Below, piece after piece: positions 1 to 5,525 of a stretch of 6,749 nt of DNA. Made by a program: the position numbers and the translations under genes. Under the pieces are notes generated by a model. That model did not search any database and was not told the DNA's origin. It worked only from the letters and a program-made list of their open reading frames with translations. Each line of letters starts with the position of its first letter. Within the stretch, counting starts at the first letter, position 1. Origin of the DNA: Ahrensia sp. (GTDB taxonomy: Bacteria > Pseudomonadota > Alphaproteobacteria > Rhizobiales > Rhizobiaceae); NCBI GenBank assembly GCA_003233475.1, contig QILU01000245.1, positions 1 to 6,749 of the forward strand, in the 5' to 3' direction.

Positions 1-135
1 ACCCCGTCTCGCGCCGATATTGATATGACAAAAACCATTGTTGAAACAGCGGCCCCCATGGGCATTGTTATCCATGACCATATAATCATCGGGAAAGATG
101 GTCACGCGAGTATGAAGGCGCTTCGGCTTATTTAG
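1..135 (+). CDS. radC: RadC family JAB-domain protein, C-terminal fragment
   Basis: This is the last 44 codons of a gene that begins outside the window; it reads in frame from base 1 to the TAG at 133-135. The fragment starts with [11 protein letters not shown] and contains [20 protein letters not shown], which matches the end of RadC (DUF2466/JAB-MPN) proteins. In that family the metal-site motif has the form HxHP-x6-S-x2-D; the Ser and Asp of TPSRAD (fragment residues 4 and 7) would be its last two positions, while the HxHP part lies upstream of the window. RadC was named as a DNA repair protein, but its biochemical role is not settled, and the JAMM-like site suggests a metalloenzyme. The next gene starts 37 bases downstream with no terminator-like hairpin between, so read-through is possible. 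Confidence 0.9.
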   Translation, partial: TPSRADIDMTKTIVETAAPMGIVIHDHIIIGKDGHASMKALRLI

Positions 136-172
136 GGTTTGAACCCACGAGTTCATCCGCTAGAACCAAAAC

Positions 173-1249
173 ATGTTTCGAACCTTTTCAATCCTGATTA
201 TTTTTTTAATGCTTACATCTTTTGCCCAGGCGGGAGAGGCCATTGGCCTATCACTGCCGCTAAAAGGGCGGATTGGGCCTGTTGCCGAACGGGTTGAGTT
301 TGGTGCCAGGCTGGCGTTGCAGGATTTGAACTCCAATGGTCGCGATTTGCAATTGGTTCTGGTGGATGACGGTTGCGAGCCTAAGAATGCCGTAAAAAAT
401 GCCAATGAGTTTCTCAAAGCCCGGGTAAAAATTGTGGTGGGGCCGCTTTGTTTCAAATATGCTACAGCGCTGGCGCGGGCTTTGAACACCGAAAACAGCG
501 AAACCCCAGCAATTCCGGTAATCGCGATTAACACCCGAAACAACCTGTTGAAGCGATTGCGCAATGTGGATGAGTTGCCGCTGTATTCACTCTCCGGTTC
601 GTTCACCGATGAGGCGCGTGCGGTGGTGAAATACATCTTACCACGGTTTGAAGGCAAACCCTTTGCGGTGATTGATGATGGCAGCGTTTATGGGCGCTCA
701 TTGGCTGAAAATGTCAGCTTGCTGGGGGAACAGGCTGGATTCAAGCCAATCATCACCACCGATTTTCGCCCGCTCCAATCCAGCCAGACAGCGGTTTTGC
801 GACGGCTGAAAAATTCCGGAGTGGAAGCTGTTTTTATTGCAGCCGGGGCGAGTGATTTAATTACCATTTCACGCGATCTGGCAAGACTGGAACTCAATTG
901 GATATTGGGTGCAGGGGAACAGGCGGAACTGATCGCCTATTCAAACGAATCCAGCGATGTTCCCACTGGGTTCTTGATGGTCAGAGAATCAAACCCAAAA
1001 GAAAAACCGGCTGCAACCTTGCTGGAAAAACTAAACGGCAAATTGGAACCCAATGTGTTGATGGGATATTCGTTGATTCAAATTGCCGCATCCGCTTTGG
1101 AGGTTCAAATCGCGGTGGCTGCGCTGGAAAAAGAGAAGATTTTGTTGGATAATGTTTCCTTTGAAACAGTTCTTGGAAAATTGAAATTCAACGAAGAAGG
1201 CCGGGCATTCCCCCCTGCCCTTTGCGCTTTTTCGTTGGGGCGGCGTTGA
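173..1249 (+). CDS. ABC transporter periplasmic substrate-binding protein, amino-acid (LivJ-like) type, C-terminus out of frame
   Basis: Predicted periplasmic ligand-binding protein of the branched-chain amino-acid (Peripla_BP_6) type, 358 residues as read. Residues 1-20 are a clear signal peptide ending in AQA before GEAIGLSLPL. The mature part opens with the strand typical of the family (LSLPLKGRIGP), followed by FGARLALQDLN and the pair Cys68 (DDGCEP) and Cys93 (GPLCF), placed like the disulphide of LivJ-type proteins. The start is well set: an in-frame TAG lies at 161-163 and ATG 173 is the first start after it, although no good Shine-Dalgarno precedes it. The 3' end is odd. After the run of six C at 1210-1215 the protein ends FPPALCAFSLGRR at a TGA (1247-1249). 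Dropping one C gives LPFALFRWGGVEFTPVAEN with a stop at 1272-1274, a 366-residue protein with a family-like ending. No permease or ATPase genes are present, so the transporter partner is unknown. The ligand cannot be read from sequence. Confidence 0.88.
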   Translation: MFRTFSILIIFLMLTSFAQAGEAIGLSLPLKGRIGPVAERVEFGARLALQDLNSNGRDLQLVLVDDGCEPKNAVKNANEFLKARVKIVVGPLCFKYATALARALNTENSETPAIPVIAINTRNNLLKRLRNVDELPLYSLSGSFTDEARAVVKYILPRFEGKPFAVIDDGSVYGRSLAENVSLLGEQAGFKPIITTDFRPLQSSQTAVLRRLKNSGVEAVFIAAGASDLITISRDLARLELNWILGAGEQAELIAYSNESSDVPTGFLMVRESNPKEKPAATLLEKLNGKLEPNVLMGYSLIQIAASALEVQIAVAALEKEKILLDNVSFETVLGKLKFNEEGRAFPPALCAFSLGRR

Positions 1250-1274
1250 ATTTACCCCTGTCGCGGAAAATTAG
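1210..1274 (+). other. Frameshift site (C6 run) and out-of-frame C-terminal remnant of the binding protein
   Basis: Bases 1210-1215 are six consecutive C. Upstream the binding-protein frame reads GRAF; downstream the family-like continuation (ALFRWGGVEFTPVAEN) lies one base ahead and ends at TAG 1272-1274. That stop is a single base before the ATG of the peptidase gene at 1276, the spacing expected for the original end of the gene in a compact operon. Removing one C restores the whole reading frame. A homopolymer indel, real or from sequencing, is the simplest explanation; +1 ribosomal slippage on the proline codons CCC CCT cannot be excluded. Confidence 0.7.
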
Positions 1275-1275
1275 A

Positions 1276-2298
1276 ATGAAGCCCGGCCCGCAAAACCTGA
1301 TCACTGATGTTGCGGGGCTTCGCGTTGGCCATGCCCACGATGGAGAATTGAAATCCGGTGTGACTGTGTTGGCTTGTGATTTTGAAAATGTTGCCAGCGT
1401 TCATGTAATGGGTGGCGCGCCGGGAACCCGTGAAACCGATTTGCTGCAACCGGAGAACATTGTTCAATCGATTGATGCTTTTGTGCTGGCGGGTGGCTCA
1501 GCATTCGGTTTGGATGCGGCGTCGGGTGTTCAGGCGGCATTACGTGAACAGGGCAAGGGATTTGTGGTCTCGGATCAGCGTATCCCCATCGTTCCAACGG
1601 CCATTTTGTTTGATCTTACAAATGGGGGGAACAAAGACTGGGGTCTTTATTCTCCTTATCGGCAGCTTGGCTATGATGCGATTACAAAAGCACAAAAAAC
1701 TTTTGAACTCGGCTCGGTTGGGGCGGGCACGGGAGCGCTTGTTGGGGGGCCTGGTGTTGGATTGAAAGGGGGGGTGGGTTCAGCGTCGATCGTGCTTGAA
1801 AACGGAATTACTGTCGCTTCTCTTGTGGCAGTGAATGCCCTTGGAGCGCCCACAGTTGGAGAAGGAAAACATTTTTGGGCGGCTCCCTTTGAACATGAAG
1901 ACGAATTCGGTGGCCATGGGATTTCAAACGCCGAAGTTTCCGAATCGCGCCAGTTACGAATAAAATGCACGAGCAAGCAAAGCCGGGGGGCAAACACCAC
2001 GATTGGAATTGTTGCCACCGATGCGGCGTTAAATAAATCTCAGGCCAAACGGCTGGCTGTGGCCGCCCATGACGGCTTTGCCCGTGCCTTATGGCCGGCC
2101 CACACACCGCTGGACGGTGATCTGATCTTCGCCATTTCCACCGGAGCTAATCCGAATGAGATTGAACTTAAAGATCAGATTGATTTATCGGCTGCGGCGG
2201 CGGGAACCATGAGCCGTGCCATTGCACGTGGCATATATTGTGCCAAAGCGGAAGAAAATGATTTGTTTCCCACCTGGGCGAAATATTTTAGTGAATAA
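1276..2298 (+). CDS. P1 family (DmpA/ThnT-like) self-processing peptidase
   Basis: A 340-residue member of peptidase family P1 (old S58), the group of L-aminopeptidase D-Ala-esterase/amidase DmpA, beta-aminopeptidase BapA and ThnT. These are N-terminal-nucleophile enzymes that cut themselves into two chains. Visible motifs: ITDVAGLRVGHA (9-20), GGAPGTRETDLL, FVLAGGSAFGLDAASGV, GSVGAGTGALVGG (146-158), KGGVGSAS, VAVNALG (Asn187), NTTIGIVATDA (240-250) and DGDLIFAISTG (280-290). By analogy with ThnT, cleavage is expected between Asn240 and Thr241, making Thr241 the nucleophile; Ser288 matches the DmpA/BapA position for an active-site serine. The start is ATG 1276, since the sequence reads like the family from MKPGPQNLITDV. 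A GGAAA at 1265-1269 is a weak Shine-Dalgarno. A TTG at 1222 would add 18 residues that lie in the binding protein's 3' end and look unlike this family. There is no signal peptide, so it is probably cytoplasmic. Adjacent to a binding-protein gene, it may hydrolyse an imported peptide, ester or amide (inference). Substrate unknown. Confidence 0.9.
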   Translation: MKPGPQNLITDVAGLRVGHAHDGELKSGVTVLACDFENVASVHVMGGAPGTRETDLLQPENIVQSIDAFVLAGGSAFGLDAASGVQAALREQGKGFVVSDQRIPIVPTAILFDLTNGGNKDWGLYSPYRQLGYDAITKAQKTFELGSVGAGTGALVGGPGVGLKGGVGSASIVLENGITVASLVAVNALGAPTVGEGKHFWAAPFEHEDEFGGHGISNAEVSESRQLRIKCTSKQSRGANTTIGIVATDAALNKSQAKRLAVAAHDGFARALWPAHTPLDGDLIFAISTGANPNEIELKDQIDLSAAAAGTMSRAIARGIYCAKAEENDLFPTWAKYFSE

Positions 2299-2794
2299 AT
2301 TTCCAAACTTCAAACCTCACATTTCCTATAAAATGCAATTCCTGTTTGCGCTCGTTTGGGCGCTTGCTTTGAGCCTCATTGTCTTTTGGCATTTCATCAA
2401 CCGCGCCTGGGCTATGGATAGTGCACTGGTTTACGCCATTGTTCCGTATTTTGTTGGCGCGCTTGGCGGCGGAATTTTGAGCCTCAAGCTTGCGACCACC
2501 CTTGTGTGGAACAAAATTGAGAGTGTGCGGTTTTCGTTTATTTTTTCAGCCCTGCTTATTCTAACCCTGGGGCTCACCAGCTTAATATTTGTGGTTCAGT
2601 ATCTGATTTATTTTTCCCAATGGCACGCGGATATTGGAACTTCTTTGCGGCTCCATCAAACTATTTTCACCGGGCTTGGAGCGCTTTATCTGATGGCAAT
2701 TACGGGGCTTCGTCCCCTGCTGCCTTGGGGGGTTGTGCTGCTGATTCTGGCCAGTTTGTGTTTTTCCCGTGGGTGGTTGTCTTCTTCCCGTTGA
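2291..2794 (+). CDS. Small multi-pass membrane protein of unknown function
   Basis: I do not recognise a named family. From GTG 2291 the protein is 167 residues: a short polar N-terminus (VNKFPNFKPHISYKM), then about five hydrophobic spans near residues 16-36, 46-66, 81-107, 125-140 and 143-158. It is almost certainly an inner-membrane protein. Polar residues between spans include WNKIESVRF (73-81) and YFSQWHADIG (107-116); I see no catalytic motif. GTG 2291 overlaps the last 8 bases of the peptidase gene, which favours translational coupling in an operon; neither this start nor ATG 2333 (153 residues, beginning at the first span) has a good Shine-Dalgarno. An upstream extension to 2216 would lie inside the peptidase gene and is unlikely. 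The stop TGA (2792-2794) lies within the first copy of a short direct repeat. Confidence 0.72.
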   Translation: MNKFPNFKPHISYKMQFLFALVWALALSLIVFWHFINRAWAMDSALVYAIVPYFVGALGGGILSLKLATTLVWNKIESVRFSFIFSALLILTLGLTSLIFVVQYLIYFSQWHADIGTSLRLHQTIFTGLGALYLMAITGLRPLLPWGVVLLILASLCFSRGWLSSSR

Positions 2795-2821
2795 AGGGGT
2801 GACATTTTCGTTGAAGGGGTG
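2789..2821. repeat. Short tandem repeat, two 13-bp exact copies at 20-bp period
   Basis: CGTTGAAGGGGTG occurs at 2789-2801 and again at 2809-2821. The first copy contains the stop codon of the membrane-protein gene; the second is in the 83-base gap before purB. With the flanking bases it looks like a diverged 20-bp duplication. Function unknown; it could be a protein-binding site or an incidental duplication. Confidence 0.6.
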
Positions 2822-2877
2822 CCGGGGGAATGGTAAGCCACGGCATTGCTTCCCTTCAGCTGGTTTAAGAGACAACC

Positions 2878-4179
2878 ATGATCCCGCGCTACTCCCGCTC
2901 TGAAATGACCAAAATCTGGTCACCCGCATCAAAATTTCGAATCTGGTTCGAAATCGAAGCCCACGCATGTGATGCGCTGGCGGAACTTGGGGTTATTCCC
3001 AAACAAGCCGCGAAGGTGATTTGGGAAAAGGGCGGCAGCGTCGAATTTGACGTGGCGCGAATTGACGAGATCGAACGGGAAACCAAGCATGACGTAATCG
3101 CGTTTTTGACCCATTTGGCAGAAATTGTTGGCCCTGAAGCGCGCTTTGTGCACCAGGGCATGACATCATCCGATGTACTGGACACCTGTTTTAGTGTGCA
3201 ATTGGCGAAAGCCAGCGATTTATTGCTGGAGGATTTAGACGCGCTTCTTGTCGCGCTCAAAAAACGGGCGATTGAGCATAAGGACACAGTGACCATTGGG
3301 CGCTCCCACGGAATTCATGCTGAACCAACAACTTTTGGTGTTAAACTGGCACAGGCCTATGCCGAATTTGAGCGGTGTAAAAAGCGTCTTGTTCAAGCGC
3401 GCGAAGAAATTGCCACCTGCGCCATTTCCGGTGCGGTGGGCACATTTGCTAATATCGACCCGGCTGTTGAGGAGCATGTGGCAAAAGCTCTGGGGCTGAA
3501 AGTGGAGCCTGTTTCCACCCAGGTAATTCCGCGCGACCGGCACGCTATGTATTTTGCAACGCTGGGTGTTATTGCTTCTTCCATCGAGCGGCTGGCAACG
3601 GAAATTCGCCATTTGCAACGCACCGAAGTTTTGGAAGTGGAGGAATATTTTGCCCCCGGACAGAAAGGCTCTTCCGCCATGCCCCACAAACGCAATCCGA
3701 TTCTAACGGAAAATCTGACCGGGCTTGCCCGCATTGTGCGCATGGCGGTAACGCCGGCTATGGAAAATGTTGCCCTGTGGCACGAGCGCGATATTTCCCA
3801 TTCTTCGGTGGAGAGAATGATTGGCCCCGATGCTACCATCACCCTGGACTTTGCCCTGAACCGGCTTACCAGAGTGGTTGAAAAACTGCTGGTCTATCCG
3901 AAAAATATGGACCGCAATATGAATCAGTTTCGCGGGCTTATTCATTCACAACGGGTTTTGCTTGCCTTAACGCAAGCAGGTTCGTCACGCGAAGACAGTT
4001 ACCGTCTGGTGCAGCGCAACGCTATGAAAGTGTGGGAAGAGGATAAGGATTTTCTCACCGAATTGCTGGCGGATAAAGATGTTATGGCAATTCTCTCAGA
4101 GGACAAATTGCGGGACAAATTCGATCTCGCCTACCACACCAAACATGTGGATACGATTTTCAAGCGGGTGTTTGGTTAG
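2878..4179 (+). CDS. purB: Adenylosuccinate lyase (PurB)
   Basis: A cytosolic enzyme that removes fumarate twice in purine synthesis: from SAICAR to give AICAR, and from adenylosuccinate to give AMP. At 433 residues it matches the short bacterial type (Bacillus subtilis PurB, about 431) and can be followed against it from MIPRYSR to the C-terminal HTKHVDTIFKRVFG. Functional residues at the expected positions, offset by three from B. subtilis: His71 in ETKHDVIAF (His68 there), HQGMTSSD (92-99), His144 in GRSHGIHAEPTTFG (His141 there), and the mobile signature loop GQKGSSAMPHKRNP (261-274) with the serine pair Ser265/Ser266. ERDISHSSVER is also present. ATG 2878 is supported by MIPRYS and by an AAGAGA at 2867-2872. 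I see no truncation. It follows the membrane-protein gene after 83 bases, with no clear promoter or terminator between, so co-transcription is possible but not shown. No other purine genes are in the window. Confidence 0.98.
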   Translation: MIPRYSRSEMTKIWSPASKFRIWFEIEAHACDALAELGVIPKQAAKVIWEKGGSVEFDVARIDEIERETKHDVIAFLTHLAEIVGPEARFVHQGMTSSDVLDTCFSVQLAKASDLLLEDLDALLVALKKRAIEHKDTVTIGRSHGIHAEPTTFGVKLAQAYAEFERCKKRLVQAREEIATCAISGAVGTFANIDPAVEEHVAKALGLKVEPVSTQVIPRDRHAMYFATLGVIASSIERLATEIRHLQRTEVLEVEEYFAPGQKGSSAMPHKRNPILTENLTGLARIVRMAVTPAMENVALWHERDISHSSVERMIGPDATITLDFALNRLTRVVEKLLVYPKNMDRNMNQFRGLIHSQRVLLALTQAGSSREDSYRLVQRNAMKVWEEDKDFLTELLADKDVMAILSEDKLRDKFDLAYHTKHVDTIFKRVFG

Positions 4180-4241
4180 GGCACTTCCGGCCGGGCCTAA
4201 AATCGCGCTTCCTTTCAACGGCTCATCATAAGTGATGTTTC

Positions 4242-4259
4242 GTGCCGCTTTGCCGGCAC
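4242..4259 (+). other. Hairpin in the purB to small-protein intergenic region
   Basis: GTGCCG (4242-4247) and CGGCAC (4254-4259) form a perfect 6-bp stem with a 6-base loop. No T run follows, so it is not a standard rho-independent terminator for purB. It lies 41 bases upstream of the next start codon. The 121-base gap holds no other convincing element apart from the hairpin over the ribosome binding site; I could not find a promoter with both boxes. Confidence 0.45.
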
Positions 4260-4272
4260 ATTCCCGGTTCAG

Positions 4273-4293
4273 CCTTTTCATATAGAAAAGGAG
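4273..4293 (+). promoter_or_regulatory. Hairpin overlapping the Shine-Dalgarno of the 90-residue protein gene
   Basis: CCTTTTC (4273-4279) is the exact complement of GAAAAGG (4285-4291), with loop ATATA. The right arm contains most of the Shine-Dalgarno AAGGAG (4288-4293), which is 7 bases from ATG 4301. In the mRNA this 7-bp stem with an A/U-rich core would hide the ribosome binding site. A U4 stretch paired next to the Shine-Dalgarno resembles the logic of fourU RNA thermometers, but that role is inference. Stem and ribosome binding site are directly visible. Confidence 0.5.
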
Positions 4294-4300
4294 AAAAATC

Positions 4301-4573
4301 ATGACTGACTATCGCGATCTATCCCACCCCGGAATGAACCCATCCCGCCCTAAGGACTATCGCCCGAGCCATTCCAGTGGCACGAGCATTGGCGGAATTT
4401 TAATTGCACTTGCTTTAATCGGGTTGTTGTTCCTGGCAGTCACCTTGCTGTTTGGCGGTTCAGGCGACGAAACGTTAGCCCCGCAAGCCGTAGCTCCAGC
4501 CACAACATCTGAGCAAACTGGCACGACCAGCCCCACCCCTGTTCCAGTGCCGGTTACACCTGCGACGGAATAG
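4301..4573 (+). CDS. Small single-pass membrane protein with Pro/Thr-rich tail
   Basis: A 90-residue protein of unknown function. Residues 1-28 are polar and rich in Ser/Pro/His (MTDYRDLSHPGMNPSRPKDY onward). Residues 29-52 form one hydrophobic span (SIGGILIALALIGLLFLAV and following). Residues 53-90 are a low-complexity tail rich in Ala, Pro, Thr and Val, ending PVPVPVTPATE. The span is too far from the N-terminus for a signal peptide, so the protein is probably an anchor with the tail on one side of the membrane; orientation is uncertain because the N-terminal part has mixed charge. The start is firm: AAGGAG lies 7 bases before ATG 4301. The gene lies between purB and a terminator-like hairpin. 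Its composition resembles short alphaproteobacterial envelope proteins, but I cannot name a family. Confidence 0.75.
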   Translation: MTDYRDLSHPGMNPSRPKDYRPSHSSGTSIGGILIALALIGLLFLAVTLLFGGSGDETLAPQAVAPATTSEQTGTTSPTPVPVPVTPATE

Positions 4574-4579
4574 GGTTTC

Positions 4580-4624
4580 GTGGCCACCCTGCTGCCCCTT
4601 CCAATTCGGTAGGGTGGCCACTTT
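4580..4624 (+). terminator. Terminator-like hairpin after the small membrane protein gene
   Basis: GTGGCCACCCT (4580-4590) and AGGGTGGCCAC (4611-4621) are perfect 11-bp inverted repeats with a 20-base loop, starting 6 bases after the stop codon. Only a short T run (TTT, 4622-4624) follows, so intrinsic termination may be weak. Position and stem strength still make a transcription end or mRNA-protecting stem likely. Confidence 0.65.
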
Positions 4625-4653
4625 CGGTTGACATTTTGAGCCATGGACACCAC

Positions 4654-5229
4654 ATGGCCAGCATGAAAATTTCTGAATCAGATATAATAATGGTTCCCGG
4701 ATACACCAATTCCGGCCCCGATCACTGGCAATCCCGATGGGAAGCCAAGATGAAATCTGCGCGCCGGGTTGATCAGGACGATTGGCATAAACCGGTCGTG
4801 GAAGACTGGACAAAAAACCTTATCAAGGCTGTGGATGATGTAAAAAAACCAGCTGTTATAATTGCCCATTCGCTTGGATGTCAGGTGCTGGTTCAATCGG
4901 TGTTGCAAATGAGCAAAGAGCAATCGAAGAAAATAGTCGGCGCTTTTATTGTCGCCCCGCCGGATGTGGAAAACCCGCAGATAAAGCCAAAACACCTGAT
5001 GACTTTCGGCCCCTACCCGCGCCAGCCCCTGCCCTTTCCCAGCATACTGGTTTCCAGCGAGAACGACCCATTTTGCTCTACCGAAGTTGCCAAGGATATG
5101 GCGAAGGCATGGGGTTCAGAATATATCAGCGCAAGAGACAGTGGCCATTTGAACGCAGAAAGCGGCCACGGGCCCTGGCCGGACGGCTTGATGGTGTTTG
5201 CAAATTTTATGAAAGATTTGAAGGCTTAG
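4654..5229 (+). CDS. RBBP9/YdeN family alpha/beta hydrolase
   Basis: A 191-residue serine hydrolase of the RBBP9/YdeN family (DUF1234-type), small cytosolic alpha/beta-fold proteins of mostly unknown substrate. The N-terminus IIMVPGYTNSGPDHWQSRW is the family hallmark: the first strand, oxyanion-hole region and DHWQ motif. The catalytic triad is visible as Ser73 in AHSLGCQ, Asp138 in SENDPFCS and His165 in DSGHLNAESGHGPWP. VAPPDVE and the proline-rich PRQPLPFPSILV before the Asp strand are also typical. Length is normal and the gene looks intact. The start is uncertain: ATG 4654 (MASMKISESD) and ATG 4663 (MKISESD) are both plausible, the latter closest to the usual family start; neither has a strong Shine-Dalgarno. 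A TTG at 4636 is less likely. It stands alone on the plus strand after a terminator-like hairpin and converges on the aldolase gene. Confidence 0.88.
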   Translation: MASMKISESDIIMVPGYTNSGPDHWQSRWEAKMKSARRVDQDDWHKPVVEDWTKNLIKAVDDVKKPAVIIAHSLGCQVLVQSVLQMSKEQSKKIVGAFIVAPPDVENPQIKPKHLMTFGPYPRQPLPFPSILVSSENDPFCSTEVAKDMAKAWGSEYISARDSGHLNAESGHGPWPDGLMVFANFMKDLKA

Positions 5230-5262
5230 TCTGATATGACAGGGTTCGGTACTCGCAGAAGC

Positions 5263-5397
5263 CTATCTCCACCCTTGCGGGGGAGATGTCCTGAAAGGAC
5301 AGAGGGGGGTAGCGCGCTTCGCGCCACAAGAAATTTTAAGAATACCCCCCTCTGCCTACGCTGCGCTTCGGCATCTCCCCCTCAAGGGTGGAGATAG
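5263..5397. repeat. 135-bp foldback (RIME/MITE-like) intergenic palindrome
   Basis: The ends are perfect 15-bp inverted repeats: CTATCTCCACCCTTG (5263-5277) and CAAGGGTGGAGATAG (5383-5397). After one mismatch the pairing continues for 10 bp, GGGGGAGATG (5279-5288) with CATCTCCCCC (5372-5381). A further 12-bp arm pairs CAGAGGGGGGTA (5300-5311) with TACCCCCCTCTG (5343-5354). Smaller hairpins sit between the arms: TGTCC/GGACA (5287-5301) on the left, TGCC/GGCA on the right (5353-5373), and GCGCG/CGCGC (5312-5324) near the tip. The whole is a branched cruciform with no coding capacity. CTCCCCC-rich palindromes of this sort recur between genes in rhizobial genomes. It lies between two convergent genes and may also end transcription from both sides. 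I see no clear target-site duplication. Confidence 0.85.
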
Positions 5398-5426
5398 AAG
5401 AATGTTATTTGGCCCTGCCCCAATCT

Positions 5427-5515
5427 TCAACGAAAACTGAGTTGGCCCAGCATGGAATCTGCGCCCAGACGGATATAAGCGTCATCGCCCCCAAGGGAGG
5501 CAAAATCAAACCCGA
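5427..5515 (-). pseudogene. Out-of-frame C-terminal remnant of the aldolase gene
   Basis: On the minus strand, past the TAA at 5516-5518, a shifted frame continues GFDFASLGGDDAYIRLGAD and then SMLGQLSFR to a TGA at 5427-5429. This is the expected last strand and helix of an HpcH/HpaI aldolase. It is out of frame only because of the 8-bp duplication at 5510-5525; with one copy removed, the gene reads through 254 residues from 6199 to 5427. The remnant carries no internal stop, so the lesion looks recent or artefactual. Confidence 0.75.
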
Positions 5516-5525
5516 TTACCCGATT
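5510..5525. repeat. Exact 8-bp tandem duplication that truncates the aldolase
   Basis: ACCCGATT occurs twice head to tail (5510-5517 and 5518-5525; AATCGGGT twice on the coding strand). The TAA stop (5516-5518 on the minus strand) spans the junction between the copies. Eight bases are not a multiple of three, so the duplication both makes the stop and shifts the frame. Deleting one copy restores NKIGFDFASLGG. Confidence 0.85.

Noticed and set aside
135..146. Inverted repeat GGGTT-TG-AACCC after radC, resembling a tRNA T-arm
   Set aside because: The 2-base loop is too small for a normal hairpin, no T run follows, and no other tRNA arms or acceptor stem can be found nearby.
1222..1275. TTG start giving an 18-residue N-terminal extension of the P1 peptidase
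   Set aside because: These bases encode the restored C-terminus of the binding protein in another frame, and peptidase similarity begins at MKPGPQNLITDV.
2582..2968. Minus-strand open frame of 128 codons across the purB upstream region
   Set aside because: It overlaps the membrane-protein gene and the purB start; arginine/proline-rich shadow with no family features.
3393..3842. Minus-strand open frame of 149 codons inside purB
   Set aside because: It is antisense to strongly conserved PurB sequence, including the signature loop; a shadow of codon structure.
4683..4688. Perfect TATAAT
   Set aside because: It lies inside the hydrolase coding sequence, after the conserved N-terminus has begun, and has no -35 at a proper distance; likely chance from Asp-Ile-Ile codons.
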